The notes under the pieces are model-generated. The model saw only the letters and a program-made list of their open reading frames with translations, was not told where the DNA came from and did no database searches. Positions 1-7,536 of a DNA stretch of 10,680 nt are shown one piece after another. The stretch is from assembly GCF_041949975.1 (NCBI RefSeq), contig NZ_JBHFQG010000062.1, forward strand, positions 1 to 10,680, written 5' to 3'. Within the stretch, counting starts at the first letter, position 1. Every line of letters starts with the position of its first letter. This DNA comes from Alteribacillus sp041949975. Its GTDB lineage: Bacteria; Bacillota; Bacilli; Bacillales; Marinococcaceae. Both the position numbers and the translations under genes were made by a program.

Positions 1-127
1 CGGGAGAGCGTAAGCGGCCCTTGACAAACGCAGCAAATGGGCGATCCTACCCGAAGACAAAAGAAGAGATAAAGTATGATTATGCTAGATAAATAGAGTA
101 CGTGTCCAAATTCAAGGGGTTAATCCG
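1..127 (+). repeat. Right-end fragment of a mobile element (copy 1), probably IS3-type
   Basis: This stretch matches 3428-3555 at roughly 85-90% identity counted by eye. Both copies start at the window edge or at CGGGAGAGCG and end at the same bases, TTAATCCG. Immediately after it, at 128, the sequence becomes istB in the opposite strand, so the repeat end is an insertion or recombination boundary inside istB. The end bases (TGTCCAAATTCA then a G run, TTAATCCG) are the inverted complement of a similar string at 2461-2484, which suggests it is the right terminal repeat of an IS3-type element. The rest of the element lies to the left of the window. Confidence 0.7.
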
Positions 128-337
128 CTTGTAGATGGGGAAAGTTGCCCATTTAAGTCGTTTTTCAATCAATTTTTCTCCCCGTCTTTTCTGTTCGTAT
201 TTCATGACCTCCAAAAGAAAACTCGGATAGGATAATGATTGATTTTCTGCTTTCTTTATCAATTCAGGCAAGTTTTCGGACGTTTCGGCGAAACGTAACG
301 TCCGTAGAATATCTTCTAGCTCTTTAAACGTACTCAT
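128..337 (-). pseudogene. istB: Truncated IS21 helper ATPase IstB (N-terminal 70 codons)
   Basis: IstB is the AAA+ ATPase that works with the IstA transposase in target choice. The visible part starts at ATG 337, preceded by a strong GGAGGTGAT ribosome binding site at a good distance, and overlaps the istA stop by ATGA. Residues 1-70 look like the N-terminal IstB helical region, including the typical stretch LKWATFPIYK just before the ATPase core. At codon 71 the sequence passes into the repeat at 1-127 and the reading frame runs on to a chance stop at 80. The Walker A and B parts of the usual roughly 250-residue protein are therefore absent, and the fragment cannot be an active ATPase. Confidence 0.85.
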
Positions 338-1918
338 GAAGAATCACCTCCCTCCATAATGTCCATGTAAATAGACAGGTCTCTTGTAGGAGGCTTCATA
401 TCTAATAAATAAGAGGATTCTTGATGTAGAGCTTGTATTTTATCTACTGGCTTAGTTGCCTCAACAGGATGCTGCACCATTAAGTGCTTTACCATATCAT
501 GAAATTCAGAGGCACTGTAAAGCTTTCGCTTTATGCATAACGGAAGTGTTTGATTAATATAGTGACTTGGGAAATTCCCCCATAATTTATTTAAGAGCTG
601 AAGTTGATCACGTATGTATCTTGGGTATCTCTCTTTCACTTCAGCTAAATATTGGAGAGCTAATGATTTGTCTTCAAACTTGTCTGCAGTGCTCTCCATA
701 TATGCAGGTATTCCTCTAGAACGATCTCTCCGATGAGCACGCTCTTGAATCAATAATCCTTTTTGTTGTGAGATCTCATGCGTTCCGATTACTTCTCCTG
801 TTTCGATGTCCATTATACGTAGTGTATTCTCTTGAATATACAACTGAACATCTTTTCCAAATTCACTATACGTACCTAATGGTACGGAATACCGATTAGC
901 TTTAAATAGAATTGTATTGTCCTTACGAACAACCCTTGTTATACTAGTATCTGTATTTGAATAACTTAGCTTATCTTTGGCTGGTACCGAGATAAGCTCT
1001 CTGACTGGTCGTAAATGTTGCTTTTCTTCTTGGAAAACATCGACTGGTCTTTTTTTTGTTGTATTATGGACCATACCGTTTCCTCTTCGTTCAAGCCAAA
1101 GCCTCCCTTGGTCATTCCAATCATCTAAGGTAGTATATACTCGGTGCTTTGCGAAACTCTTCTTAATAAAACCAATCACATTTTCAATTTTTCCTTTACT
1201 TTCTGGATCAAACCCTCGACAAGCATAAACCTGAAATTTCCCTTGTTGGCGATAGGATTCAAATTGTTTTGTATAAATGATATCTCCATATTTCACTGAC
1301 TATGATTATGTTGTCCTGGTCATAAACCATCTCCTTTGGTATTCCGCCAAATGCTCGAAATGCATTCTCATGTGCTTCTACTAAATCTTTTGTAGTAAAA
1401 GGGTGATCTAGCCATTCCATATATTTATATCGGGAATGAGAAAGAACAAATGCAACTACATAGAGTTTAATTGTTTGACCTTGGTCATTTAGTTGCCAAC
1501 ACTGGCCAAAATCAACTTGAGCCTGAAATCCCATTGGTAATTCTGGGATTGCTTCGTATTCTCGCATTTTTGTTGTTTTGGGAATATTGTATTCTTTACG
1601 AATCTGTCTAACATACCTCCGGACTGTACTTTCGCCAACTTCAAATTTTTCATACTTCTCATCTAACCAATCAAATATTTGTGCTGATGAAAGATCTGGA
1701 TGTTCCCTCAACCAACCTAAAATCTCTTTTTGATGCTTATCCAGTTTGCGTTTTCGATTCTTCGTAGAAGAAAGCCAAAGCGACATTTCTTCTGGATTTC
1801 TATCTAAGTACTTATTTACAGTCCCCCTTGCAATTCCTAATTTCTTAGCAATTTTGCTTTTTGAAAACCCTAATTCTCTTAATTGAGAAATTCGGTTATA
1901 CATTCTCCACTTTTCCAC
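334..1918 (-). pseudogene. istA: IS21-family transposase IstA, broken by one frameshift
   Basis: IstA is the DDE transposase of IS21 elements. Translation starts at GTG 1918, chosen because GGAGG lies seven bases upstream on the minus strand; an internal ATG at 1903 is an alternative. The first piece (219 codons, 1918-1259) has a helix-turn-helix at about residues 18-38 (FSKSKIAKKLGIARGTVNKYL region) and the catalytic aspartates D136 (QVDFGQ) and D200 (VYDQDN). The second piece (1296-334, 320 codons) carries the catalytic glutamate in GKIENVIGF and the C-terminal DNA-binding half. The two pieces join naturally around VSE|NYGD, which implies a net loss of two bases (or gain of one) near 1285-1295. 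All three DDE residues are present but in two frames. Together the pieces match a usual length of about 520 residues. Confidence 0.88.
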
Positions 1919-2086
1919 CTTTTTTCCTCCATATACGACAATAATTTCTACTTATCTATCATATATGGAATGATTGATTTTTTGGCAAAAAGTGTTCAAT
2001 CTTATTGAGCAATAATTGACTATTTTAGTTTAGCAGTTACAATACCGTTAAAAATAATGAGATAGTTAATGATGGGTAAACTAACT

Positions 2087-2092
2087 TATACT
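2087..2092 (+). promoter_or_regulatory. Possible -10 box for the small gene at 2112
   Basis: TATACT lies 20 bases before the start codon of the 87-residue gene and resembles a sigma-A -10 box. The -35 position at 17-bp spacing is only a weak match (AGTTAA). The rest of 1919-2111 is AT-rich with no gene; part of it is probably the outer end of the IS21 element. Confidence 0.3.
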
Positions 2093-2111
2093 AATTTTTA
2101 GAGGTGAAAAG

Positions 2112-2375
2112 ATGTTTATACAAGGGCATATCATTTCAGGGGAATTTGATCAATCTATCAATGAATTTTCTTTACAAAAAGTAAAAAATCTTTTTATTGA
2201 ATCAACGATATCAGAAAATCAAATGACCAGCATATATAATTATCTAAAAAAACATGAGCACATCAATGATGGGCAGGTCATTACGTTATACGATCAATTG
2301 CCTATCCTCTTGTCTCAAGAAGAAATTAAATTATTATTAAGTGATTTAGAGCAAGTTCAATCTATGTATCACTAA
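2112..2375 (+). CDS. Small protein of unknown function (87 residues)
   Basis: I do not recognise this protein. It starts at ATG 2112 with GAGGTG five bases upstream and ends at TAA 2375, followed by a terminator at 2404-2429, so it looks like a single-gene transcription unit. The sequence has no cysteine, no signal peptide and no membrane segment. It is rich in Glu, Gln, Ile, Leu and Asn and is probably mostly helical, with a C-terminal stretch (SQEEIKLLLSDLEQVQSMYH) that could form an amphipathic helix. It sits between two decayed insertion sequences and is intact, which suggests it is a resident host gene and not part of either element. A role as a small regulatory or adaptor protein is possible but is only a guess from its size. 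Confidence 0.65.
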   Translation: MFIQGHIISGEFDQSINEFSLQKVKNLFIESTISENQMTSIYNYLKKHEHINDGQVITLYDQLPILLSQEEIKLLLSDLEQVQSMYH

Positions 2376-2403
2376 TGATTGGGAAATCTCCTTTAAAGGA
2401 TAG

Positions 2404-2429
2404 ATGCCCTTTTAGAGAGGCATTTTTTT
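2404..2429 (+). terminator. Rho-independent terminator after the 87-residue gene
   Basis: ATGCC (2404-2408) pairs with GGCAT (2419-2423) around a 10-base loop, followed at once by seven T residues. The stem is short, but the T run and the position 29 bases after the stop codon support it. Confidence 0.6.
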
Positions 2430-2524
2430 AAAGAGAAATGCTTCCCTTATCATTTTCTCTAAAGCCCCTTAGCGATTTTGGACAAACGAAAGGTAACTTA
2501 GTTACACTAGAATCAAAGGGGTTG

Positions 2525-2740
2525 ATGGAATATGAAACGGCACGTGACTTTAAATTGCAAGTGGTAAAAGAAGCACTCGAAACTGGCAATAAAGCCTTAG
2601 TAGTGAGGCGGCATGAACTATCAAAAAATCTGATTTACCGGTGGATGAAAGAGTATGAACAAGGGCATTTCGGCCAAACATCCGTGGACCAGGTTGACTA
2701 TGTGAATCCTCAAAAGATGGAACAGGAGAATACGGAATGA
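2525..2740 (+). pseudogene. IS3-family OrfA (helix-turn-helix protein) with premature stop
   Basis: OrfA of IS3 elements binds the element ends through a helix-turn-helix and is fused to OrfB by ribosomal frameshifting. The family-like protein starts at ATG 2525 (MEYETARDFKLQVVKEALET); reading also extends upstream to 2438, but that part lies in the presumed left inverted repeat. The helix-turn-helix covers about residues 9-45 (VRRHELSKNLIYRWMKEYEQ region). TGA at 2738-2740 stops the frame after ENTE. The same frame continues directly with KKLLGEKDLEIAVLRDLIKK, the leucine-zipper segment normally found at the end of OrfA, so the TGA is a nonsense change of a leucine codon. Confidence 0.8.
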
Positions 2741-3345
2741 AAGAAACTACTTGGCGAAAAGGATTTAGAAATTGCTGTTCTGCGTGATCTCATAAAAAAA
2801 AGAAGAACCCTCACTTGCTGAAAAAATAGACGTCGCTCAAGCCTGGATTGCCAAAGGGTACAAGGTATCGGTCATCTGCCGCATTCTTGGTATTCCACGA
2901 TCGACGTATTATTATCAAACGTCTTATCGCGTCGGATACAAAAAGGTAAGTGAGGGACGTCCCATACCAGGCTACTCTTTCACCAAAAATGGCAAAAAAA
3001 TTTCAGATGAACAAATCAAGGAATGGCTGCTGGAAGAAATCGAGGACGAAGCCTTTGCCTATGGCTATCGAAAACTCACCGTGATTCTCCGCCGCCATTA
3101 CGGATTAGTCATCAACAAAAAGAAAGTCTATCGGATGTGCAAAGAGCTTGGTATATTGCGCCCTCAGCGTCAACCTAGACCTGTCATTAAAAGGAAACGG
3201 GCCAAGAATCGCACGATTACAGGTTCCAATCAACTGTGGGAGACCGATTTGAAATACGGCTTTATTCATGGAGAAGATCGTTTTTTCTTCATCTTATCTT
3301 ACATCGATGTCTATGATCGAACGATCATTGCTTATCATATAGGAC
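2741..3345 (+). pseudogene. IS3-family OrfB transposase, frameshifted and truncated
   Basis: OrfB supplies the DDE catalytic domain. After the OrfA zipper (2741-2797) the sequence meets an eight-A run followed by G at 2794-2802, the type of slippery site used for -1 frameshifting, and the -1 frame gives KKNPHLLKK. A second A run at 2821-2826 appears to be one base short, because the conserved protein then continues in a third frame as IDVAQAW, the STYYY motif, a HTH-like region and the first catalytic aspartate in LWETDLKYG. Similarity ends near YIDVYDRTIIAYHIG at about 3345. The second aspartate (DNGPQF-type motif) and the glutamate are absent, so no active transposase can be made. A 156-codon open frame (3081-3551) covers part of this and then runs into the non-coding right end. 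Confidence 0.82.
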
Positions 3346-3410
3346 GTCCGTGTGTGACACAAAGTATCTCCTTCTTTTGTCTTAACCATCAAACCGCCTA
3401 TTTGAGAGGC

Positions 3411-3454
3411 TTGTCAAGGACGACCAACGGGAGAGCGAAAGCGTTCCTTGACAA
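3411..3454 (+). repeat. Perfect 10-bp inverted repeat in the element right end
   Basis: TTGTCAAGGA (3411-3420) and TCCTTGACAA (3445-3454) are exact reverse complements with a 24-base loop containing GGGAGAGCGAAAGCG. A smaller stem, GCCT-ATTTGAG-AGGC, lies just before it (around 3397-3410). The right arm is also present in copy 1 at the window start (CCTTGACAA), but the left arm is cut off there. It could be a protein-binding or transcription-blocking hairpin of the element; no T run follows, so it is not a classic terminator. Confidence 0.6.
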
Positions 3455-3555
3455 ACGCAGCAAATGGGCGATCCTATCTCAAGACAAAAGAAGAGGAAAA
3501 AGTTTGATCATCCTAGAAAAAGAGAGTATCTGTCCAAATTCAGGGGGTTAATCCG
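3428..3555 (+). repeat. Element right end, copy 2 (matches 1-127)
   Basis: Direct repeat of the first 127 bases of the window in the same orientation, with one extra base in an A run. The differences are scattered substitutions, so the two copies are not a recent duplication. The shared end TTAATCCG at 3548-3555 marks the outer boundary: the right flanks differ (GAATACAAG here, CTTGTAGATG at copy 1). Confidence 0.8.
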
Positions 3556-3731
3556 GAATACAAGTTAATGAACAACCGTTAAATATTTGTATGACATACC
3601 AGATGCCTTACTTTCTCGTGTACAAAGGGACCCGTTTTCATGAACGAAAAGATTCATATTTGGGGGAAGGAGAACTTGTAACAGGTGTTGAATTATTTAT
3701 CAGTTCATCCCACCCGCCGAAAAAGAAGTAA
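3556..3731 (+). pseudogene. Unidentified decayed coding remnant
   Basis: Directly after the element end an open frame reads about 58 codons without a stop, beginning GIQVNEQPLNICMTYQ and ending SSSHPPKKK at TAA 3729-3731. It has no start codon or ribosome binding site of its own, so it looks like the inner part of a gene whose beginning was lost when the IS3 element arrived. A second coding-like piece follows in another frame at about 3752-3811 (VTEQVEELPPYLKLETYAK then TGA). I do not recognise the family. Confidence 0.35.
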
Positions 3732-3840
3732 GCATGATTTTTTGAGAAGATGTTACAGAACAAGTGGAGGAATTACCTCCTTACTTAAAATTGGAAACAT
3801 ACGCTAAATGAATTATAAAAATTCACAATATTAATTCAAT

Positions 3841-4028
3841 TTAACGGTCGATGAAACTATATGTAATGATTATCAAATGGTCATAAACAGTGAATGGATA
3901 AAACAGCATTTTACCAAGGGACAAGGAAGAAGAACGAATGGCAGAGATAGTTAAAATCCATGGGAAAGAATTTTTGACGGAGAAAGTTTTTAGAGGTTGT
4001 TCGTGAGATTAATGATGATTTGATGTGA
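3841..4028 (+). pseudogene. Unidentified decayed coding remnant just before the regulator gene
   Basis: Three overlapping frames join into one plausible C-terminal protein: LTVDETICNDYQMVINSEWIKQ in one frame (3841-3910), then RDKEEERMAEIVKIHGKEF in the next (about 3917-3991), then LEVVREINDDLM ending at TGA 4026-4028. Two frameshifts are needed. The final TGA overlaps the ribosome binding site of the regulator gene, the spacing expected of an operon neighbour, so this may be the relic of a gene once co-transcribed with it. I do not recognise the family, and the reconstruction is an inference. Confidence 0.35.
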
Positions 4029-4030
4029 AA

Positions 4031-4035
4031 GGAGG
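4031..4035 (+). promoter_or_regulatory. Ribosome binding site that fixes the GTG start at 4042
   Basis: AAAGGAGG with six bases to GTG 4042. No in-frame ATG with a comparable site is nearby: the next methionine codon is residue 13. This supports the GTG start and a full PrpR-type N-terminal domain. Confidence 0.75.
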
Positions 4036-4041
4036 TATTTA

Positions 4042-5976
4042 GTGGCAGATATAATACTAACCTCTCCCTACAACGAAATGACCAAAAAAGCAAAAGAGCT
4101 TCAAAAATCACTTGATTTAAACATGATAATTATAGAATCTGCTCTTGACGAAGCGCTGGAGTTGGTTCGAAAAGAAATCCGAAATTATCCGGAAGCCATT
4201 TTAATAAGCAGGGGAGCCACGGCTGATTTACTGGAAACTGCTTTCCCTGATTCACACTTACTACGGATGGACCCTACGGAATACGATGTGATAAGGGCTT
4301 TTCATCAAGCTAAGCAAAAAAATAAAAAAATTGGTTACTTGGGAAGAGTCGAAGAAGGTAACCACTTTCATATTAGCGCTCTTGCTGACATGTTGGGTAT
4401 TGAAGTGACGGCATGTTTTTATAAGGATTCGGCGGGTTTTCTTCAACAGATTAGTAAAGCGGATGAAGAAGGAATAGAAGTGATGATTGGAGGGGGAATG
4501 AGGGGGGAAGTCATGTGTATGGATAGAGGAATGGAACATATTTCTCTTATTTCGGGAAGAACAACCATGTATCAAGTTCTCTCAAGAGCAGCAGATATTA
4601 TCAACACAGAGATGAGAGAACGAGATCAGTCGACCTTTATCAGAACTGTTGTTGAACTCTCAGGAGAAGGAGTTATTGCTTTTAATAGTAAAGATGTAGT
4701 CACAGTTATGAATCCCAAAGCATCAAATCTCCTCCACATGAATTCGGATCACGTATTACACAAAAATATCCATGAGATAAAAATGGATACTCCCATTAGT
4801 CAGCTATTTTTTGAAAAAAGCGAGCAAAAAGATCATCTTATCCACATACATGATACAACCTTAATGGTGAATCGCGTCCCTTATGAGGTCAAAAATGACA
4901 AAGGTTTGATCATCACCATTCAGGATGTCACCCACATTCAAGAATCAGAAAAACGGATCCGTCAGGAATTGTATCAAAAAGGGCTAGCAGCTAAGTATCA
5001 TTTTAGCGATATTATTCACAAAGATGAAACTATGAAACGGGTGATCAAAAGGGCAGAAAGATTCGCGGCAGTGGATGGCAATGTGTTAATTCTTGGAGAA
5101 AGCGGAACTGGAAAAGAATTGTTGGCCCAAAGCATACACAACGCCCACCCAAAAAGGAACAACAGCCCCTTTGTCGCAATTAATTGTGCAGCCATTACAG
5201 ATTCATTGCTTGAAAGTGAACTCTTTGGCTATGAAAAAGGAGCATTTACTGGTGCTAGCAAGGAGGGCAAAGTAGGGCTTTTTGAAATGGCCCACGGAGG
5301 TACTGTTTTTCTCGATGAAATTGGTAAAATGTCTCTTGATTTGCAGTCAAAAATTCTTCGTGTTCTTCAGGAGCGAGAAGTACGCCGCATTGGTGGCAGC
5401 CGCAATATTCCAGTTGATGTCAGAGTTATTGCGGCGTCAAATGAAGATTTAAAAACTATGTCGGAAGCAGGTTCTTTCAGAACAGATCTATATTACCGTT
5501 TAGAAGTTTTAGTATTAAGATTGCCTTCCCTTAAGGAGAGAATAGAAGATGTGGCTTGTTTATCCACCCATATGATAAAAAAATATGGCCATATTTATCA
5601 AAAACAGACACAGCCCCTCAGTGATTTTGTGCTAAAGAAGATGCAAACTTTTCCATGGCCGGGAAACCTGAGACAGTTAGAAAATATTATAGAACGTGCA
5701 TTGGTAATTGCCGATCACCCTGTGGAGATAGAAGAAGCCATTTTAGATTCCCTCTTTGAAGAGAGTGAATTATTACATGAAGATGATGGAAAGAAGTATA
5801 AAAATAAAGAAAGGGCAGAAGGGAATCACCTTCTCATTCCCATTGGTAAGTTTGAAGATATGCAAATTAGTATTATTGAAAAAATGATGAATGAAGACAT
5901 GACCAAGCAAGAAATGGCAAAAGAGTTAGGAATCAGCCGAACGACACTATGGAAGCTGATGAAAAAAATTACGTAA
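4042..5976 (+). CDS. PrpR-type sigma-54-dependent transcriptional activator
   Basis: This 644-residue protein is an enhancer-binding activator that remodels RNA polymerase carrying sigma-54 at the expense of ATP. Residues about 25-190 resemble the propionate-catabolism activator N-terminal (PrpR_N) domain, which senses a small ligand (2-methylcitrate in classical PrpR), with the region AILISRGATADLL. A PAS-like domain follows at about 200-305. The AAA+ domain (about 325-555) shows Walker A GESGTGKE (352-359), the sigma-54-contacting GAFTGA loop (400-405) and Walker B GTVFLDEIG (420-428). A Fis-type helix-turn-helix ends the protein (about 622-643, KQEMAKELGISRTTLWKLMK). No receiver domain is present, so control by a ligand is more likely than phosphorylation. 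It is followed after 29 bases by the MmgE/PrpD gene and probably controls the -24/-12 promoter at 7653. The ligand is not deducible from the sequence. Confidence 0.93.
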   Translation: MADIILTSPYNEMTKKAKELQKSLDLNMIIIESALDEALELVRKEIRNYPEAILISRGATADLLETAFPDSHLLRMDPTEYDVIRAFHQAKQKNKKIGYLGRVEEGNHFHISALADMLGIEVTACFYKDSAGFLQQISKADEEGIEVMIGGGMRGEVMCMDRGMEHISLISGRTTMYQVLSRAADIINTEMRERDQSTFIRTVVELSGEGVIAFNSKDVVTVMNPKASNLLHMNSDHVLHKNIHEIKMDTPISQLFFEKSEQKDHLIHIHDTTLMVNRVPYEVKNDKGLIITIQDVTHIQESEKRIRQELYQKGLAAKYHFSDIIHKDETMKRVIKRAERFAAVDGNVLILGESGTGKELLAQSIHNAHPKRNNSPFVAINCAAITDSLLESELFGYEKGAFTGASKEGKVGLFEMAHGGTVFLDEIGKMSLDLQSKILRVLQEREVRRIGGSRNIPVDVRVIAASNEDLKTMSEAGSFRTDLYYRLEVLVLRLPSLKERIEDVACLSTHMIKKYGHIYQKQTQPLSDFVLKKMQTFPWPGNLRQLENIIERALVIADHPVEIEEAILDSLFEESELLHEDDGKKYKNKERAEGNHLLIPIGKFEDMQISIIEKMMNEDMTKQEMAKELGISRTTLWKLMKKIT

Positions 5977-6005
5977 AGTGAATAACAAAAAAAGGAGGCA
6001 ATCAC

Positions 6006-7376
6006 ATGAGATTACAACAGAAGGCAGCAAAGTTTATCGCAGAAGAAGGGAATCTATTAATAACGGATAACCATATACAGCAAGCTAAAGTTCATATATT
6101 AGATACGGTCGGAGCAGCACTGGCCGCGCATACAGACCCTATTTCAACGACTCTGCTGGATTATAATGATGAAATGGATGAAGCCGGTGCGATTTCCATT
6201 TGGGGAACGGACCGCAAAACAACCTTACAAAATGCAGTGTTTATCAACGGAATACTATGTCACGCTCTTGATTATGATGATACGACATGGGGATTTATGG
6301 GTCATCCAAGTGCTGTACTTGTTCCAGCGCTAATAGGAGTGGCAGAAAAGTATGGCTGCAGCGGCCAGGAAGTGGTCAAAGGGTATCTTATCGGCTCAGA
6401 AATTTCCTGTCGTCTTGGTGAAATTGCAAAGCCGAACCTATACAAGAATGGATGGCACGCCACAAGTGCAGTCGGTGTCTTAGGAGCGACTGCAGCAATT
6501 GGCCACCTTCTTAAATTAAATATCCAAAAGATGACCCATGCTTTGGGTATTGGTGCGACCTCGGCATTTGGCTTACGAAGCAACTTCGGTTCTATGACAA
6601 AACCATTTCATGTGGGGCTGGCTGCCCAGGCTGGAGTGCGGGCTGCCCTTTTGGCAAAAAACGGTTTCACTTCGAGTGAGGAAGCTCTTGATGGAAAAAT
6701 GGGCTATTATGCTAACTTTTCGAATAAAGAACACGAGGAACTCGCAAATGTAACCTTTGGAAAGCCATTTGATATTGAGCAAAACGGCTTTTTTGTTAAA
6801 CCTTATCCCTCATGTGCCGCAACACATTCAGCTATTGACGCTATTCTGTCTTTAATAGAAGAGGGTGATCTTACACCTGACAAAGTGAAAAAAATTAGGG
6901 CAGGAAGTGGACCAGTCGCACCGCTTATGCTGATTTATGATCGTCCTACCAAAGGATTCGAAGGAAAATTTAGTATGCCTTTCATCCTTTCTGCAGCCCT
7001 CCATGATAGAAAAATTGGCATTGAAACATTTACAGATGGGAAAGTAAACGATACATCGATAAAGGAATTAATGAATAAGGTAGAGTGTTATATTCATGAT
7101 AATTACAAGGACTATACTATTGATAAAACGCCAGCTAACATCGAAGTGGAAATGGAAGATGGCACAACAGCAGTGAAAATCGTGAATAGCCCATCGGGGA
7201 GTCCGGAGAAACCACTGACAACAGATCGCCTGCAACAGAAGTATATTGATTGCGCGCGGCGGGTACTCTCCGATGAAAAAGTCCAAAATAGTTACGACCT
7301 CCTTCAAAGGTTGGATACCGTAAAAAACATTAAAGCTATTACGGAAGAATTATCAACAATTCGTACCGTAGTGTAG
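6006..7376 (+). CDS. MmgE/PrpD-family enzyme (2-methylcitrate dehydratase / cis-aconitate decarboxylase type)
   Basis: The 456 residues match the usual length of the MmgE/PrpD family. Its members include 2-methylcitrate dehydratase, cis-aconitate decarboxylase and some epimerases acting on dicarboxylates or tricarboxylates; all are cytosolic and cofactor-free. Family-like segments are NGILCHALDYDDT (about 81-93) with HPSAVLVPAL (100-109), GWHATSAVG (149-157), MTKPFHVGLAA (197-207, with a conserved lysine) and PYPSCAATHSAID (267-278). The helical N-terminal domain and smaller lid domain (about 270-400) are both complete. ATG 6006 follows AAAGGAGG with seven bases spacing. It lies 29 bases behind the activator gene, probably co-transcribed, and ends at the terminator 7416-7455. 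Pairing with a PrpR-type sensor favours a tricarboxylate or dicarboxylate substrate. No 2-methylcitrate synthase or lyase gene is in view, so a strict methylcitrate-cycle role is not shown. Confidence 0.9.
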   Translation: MRLQQKAAKFIAEEGNLLITDNHIQQAKVHILDTVGAALAAHTDPISTTLLDYNDEMDEAGAISIWGTDRKTTLQNAVFINGILCHALDYDDTTWGFMGHPSAVLVPALIGVAEKYGCSGQEVVKGYLIGSEISCRLGEIAKPNLYKNGWHATSAVGVLGATAAIGHLLKLNIQKMTHALGIGATSAFGLRSNFGSMTKPFHVGLAAQAGVRAALLAKNGFTSSEEALDGKMGYYANFSNKEHEELANVTFGKPFDIEQNGFFVKPYPSCAATHSAIDAILSLIEEGDLTPDKVKKIRAGSGPVAPLMLIYDRPTKGFEGKFSMPFILSAALHDRKIGIETFTDGKVNDTSIKELMNKVECYIHDNYKDYTIDKTPANIEVEMEDGTTAVKIVNSPSGSPEKPLTTDRLQQKYIDCARRVLSDEKVQNSYDLLQRLDTVKNIKAITEELSTIRTVV

Positions 7377-7415
7377 CTTTTTAGCTGGTAAAAAATACAA
7401 TGAGTATGGTTTATG

Positions 7416-7455
7416 GAATCCCGTTTAGCTTTTAGAGGCGGGATTCTTTTTATTT
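7416..7455 (+). terminator. Rho-independent terminator after the MmgE/PrpD gene
   Basis: GAATCCCG (7416-7423) pairs perfectly with CGGGATTC (7439-7446) around a 15-base loop, followed by a T-rich tract. It closes the activator-MmgE/PrpD operon and insulates it from the sigma-54 promoter region downstream. Confidence 0.9.
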
Positions 7456-7499
7456 TATAGCAGTTTTCTCACGTTCAGTTTTTTGTTTACTTTTTTAAC

Positions 7500-7522
7500 A
7501 TTAGTTCATATATTGAACTAAT
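7500..7522. promoter_or_regulatory. Palindrome, candidate upstream activator site
   Basis: ATTAGTTCA and TGAACTAAT are exact 9-bp arms separated by TATAT. Its centre is about 145 bp before the -24 element at 7653, the usual distance for an enhancer bound by a sigma-54 activator dimer. The binding protein is inferred to be the PrpR-type activator encoded at 4042. No second copy was seen near the activator gene. Confidence 0.6.
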
Positions 7523-7536
7523 TTCCGAGCAAGAAA

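Larger units (their letters stand above)
128..1918 (-). mobile_element. Defective IS21-family element, istA-istB order on minus strand
   Basis: The two genes run right to left: istA (1918 to 334) then istB (337 to 128), overlapping by the four bases ATGA, the usual coupled arrangement in IS21 elements. istA carries a frameshift near 1285-1295 and istB is cut after codon 70 by the repeat at 1-127, so the copy cannot move by itself. The outer left end should lie to the right of istA, between about 1919 and 2040, where the minus strand reads AT-rich sequence. I could not fix its terminal inverted repeat, because the opposite end is missing from the window. Confidence 0.8.
2461..3555 (+). mobile_element. 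Defective IS3-family element with internal deletion
   Basis: The element holds orfA (2525-2740), orfB (from about 2796 to 3345) and a non-coding right end (about 3350-3555). The left-end string at 2461-2484 (AA-G-CCCCT ... ATTTTGGACA) and the reverse complement of the right end 3531-3555 (AA-C-CCCCT-G-AATTTGGACA) agree except for a few bases and a 4-base gap, as expected of imperfect terminal inverted repeats. At about 1.1 kb it is shorter than a usual IS3 element of 1.3-1.5 kb, and the missing part is the C-terminal half of orfB. I could not define a target-site duplication. The boundaries are inferred. Confidence 0.65.

Noticed and set aside
977..1228. Plus-strand open frame of 83 codons inside istA
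   Set aside because: It is a shadow of the istA coding strand, with no ribosome binding site and no protein-like composition.
3081..3551. Independent 156-residue protein
   Set aside because: It is the middle of orfB running into the non-coding element tail; the start is internal and the last 60 residues come from the repeat.
1..3555. The 127-bp direct repeats as flanking repeats of a composite transposon or a CRISPR-like array
   Set aside because: Only two diverged copies exist; the first sits in a broken istB and the second ends a different broken element, so they are independent element ends.
3974..3979. TTGACG as a -35 box for the activator gene
   Set aside because: No acceptable -10 hexamer at 16-18 bases downstream.
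3911..4111. Minus-strand open frame over the start of the activator gene
   Set aside because: It lies opposite a well-supported gene start, with no family features; chance frame.
4261..4575. Minus-strand 104-codon frame inside the activator gene
   Set aside because: The complementary strand encodes a recognisable PrpR-type domain; this frame is rich in His, Ser and Phe as expected of antisense noise.
5917..5935. TGGCA-like string as a sigma-54 promoter for the MmgE/PrpD gene
   Set aside because: It lacks the TTGC -12 element and lies in the helix-turn-helix coding region of the activator.
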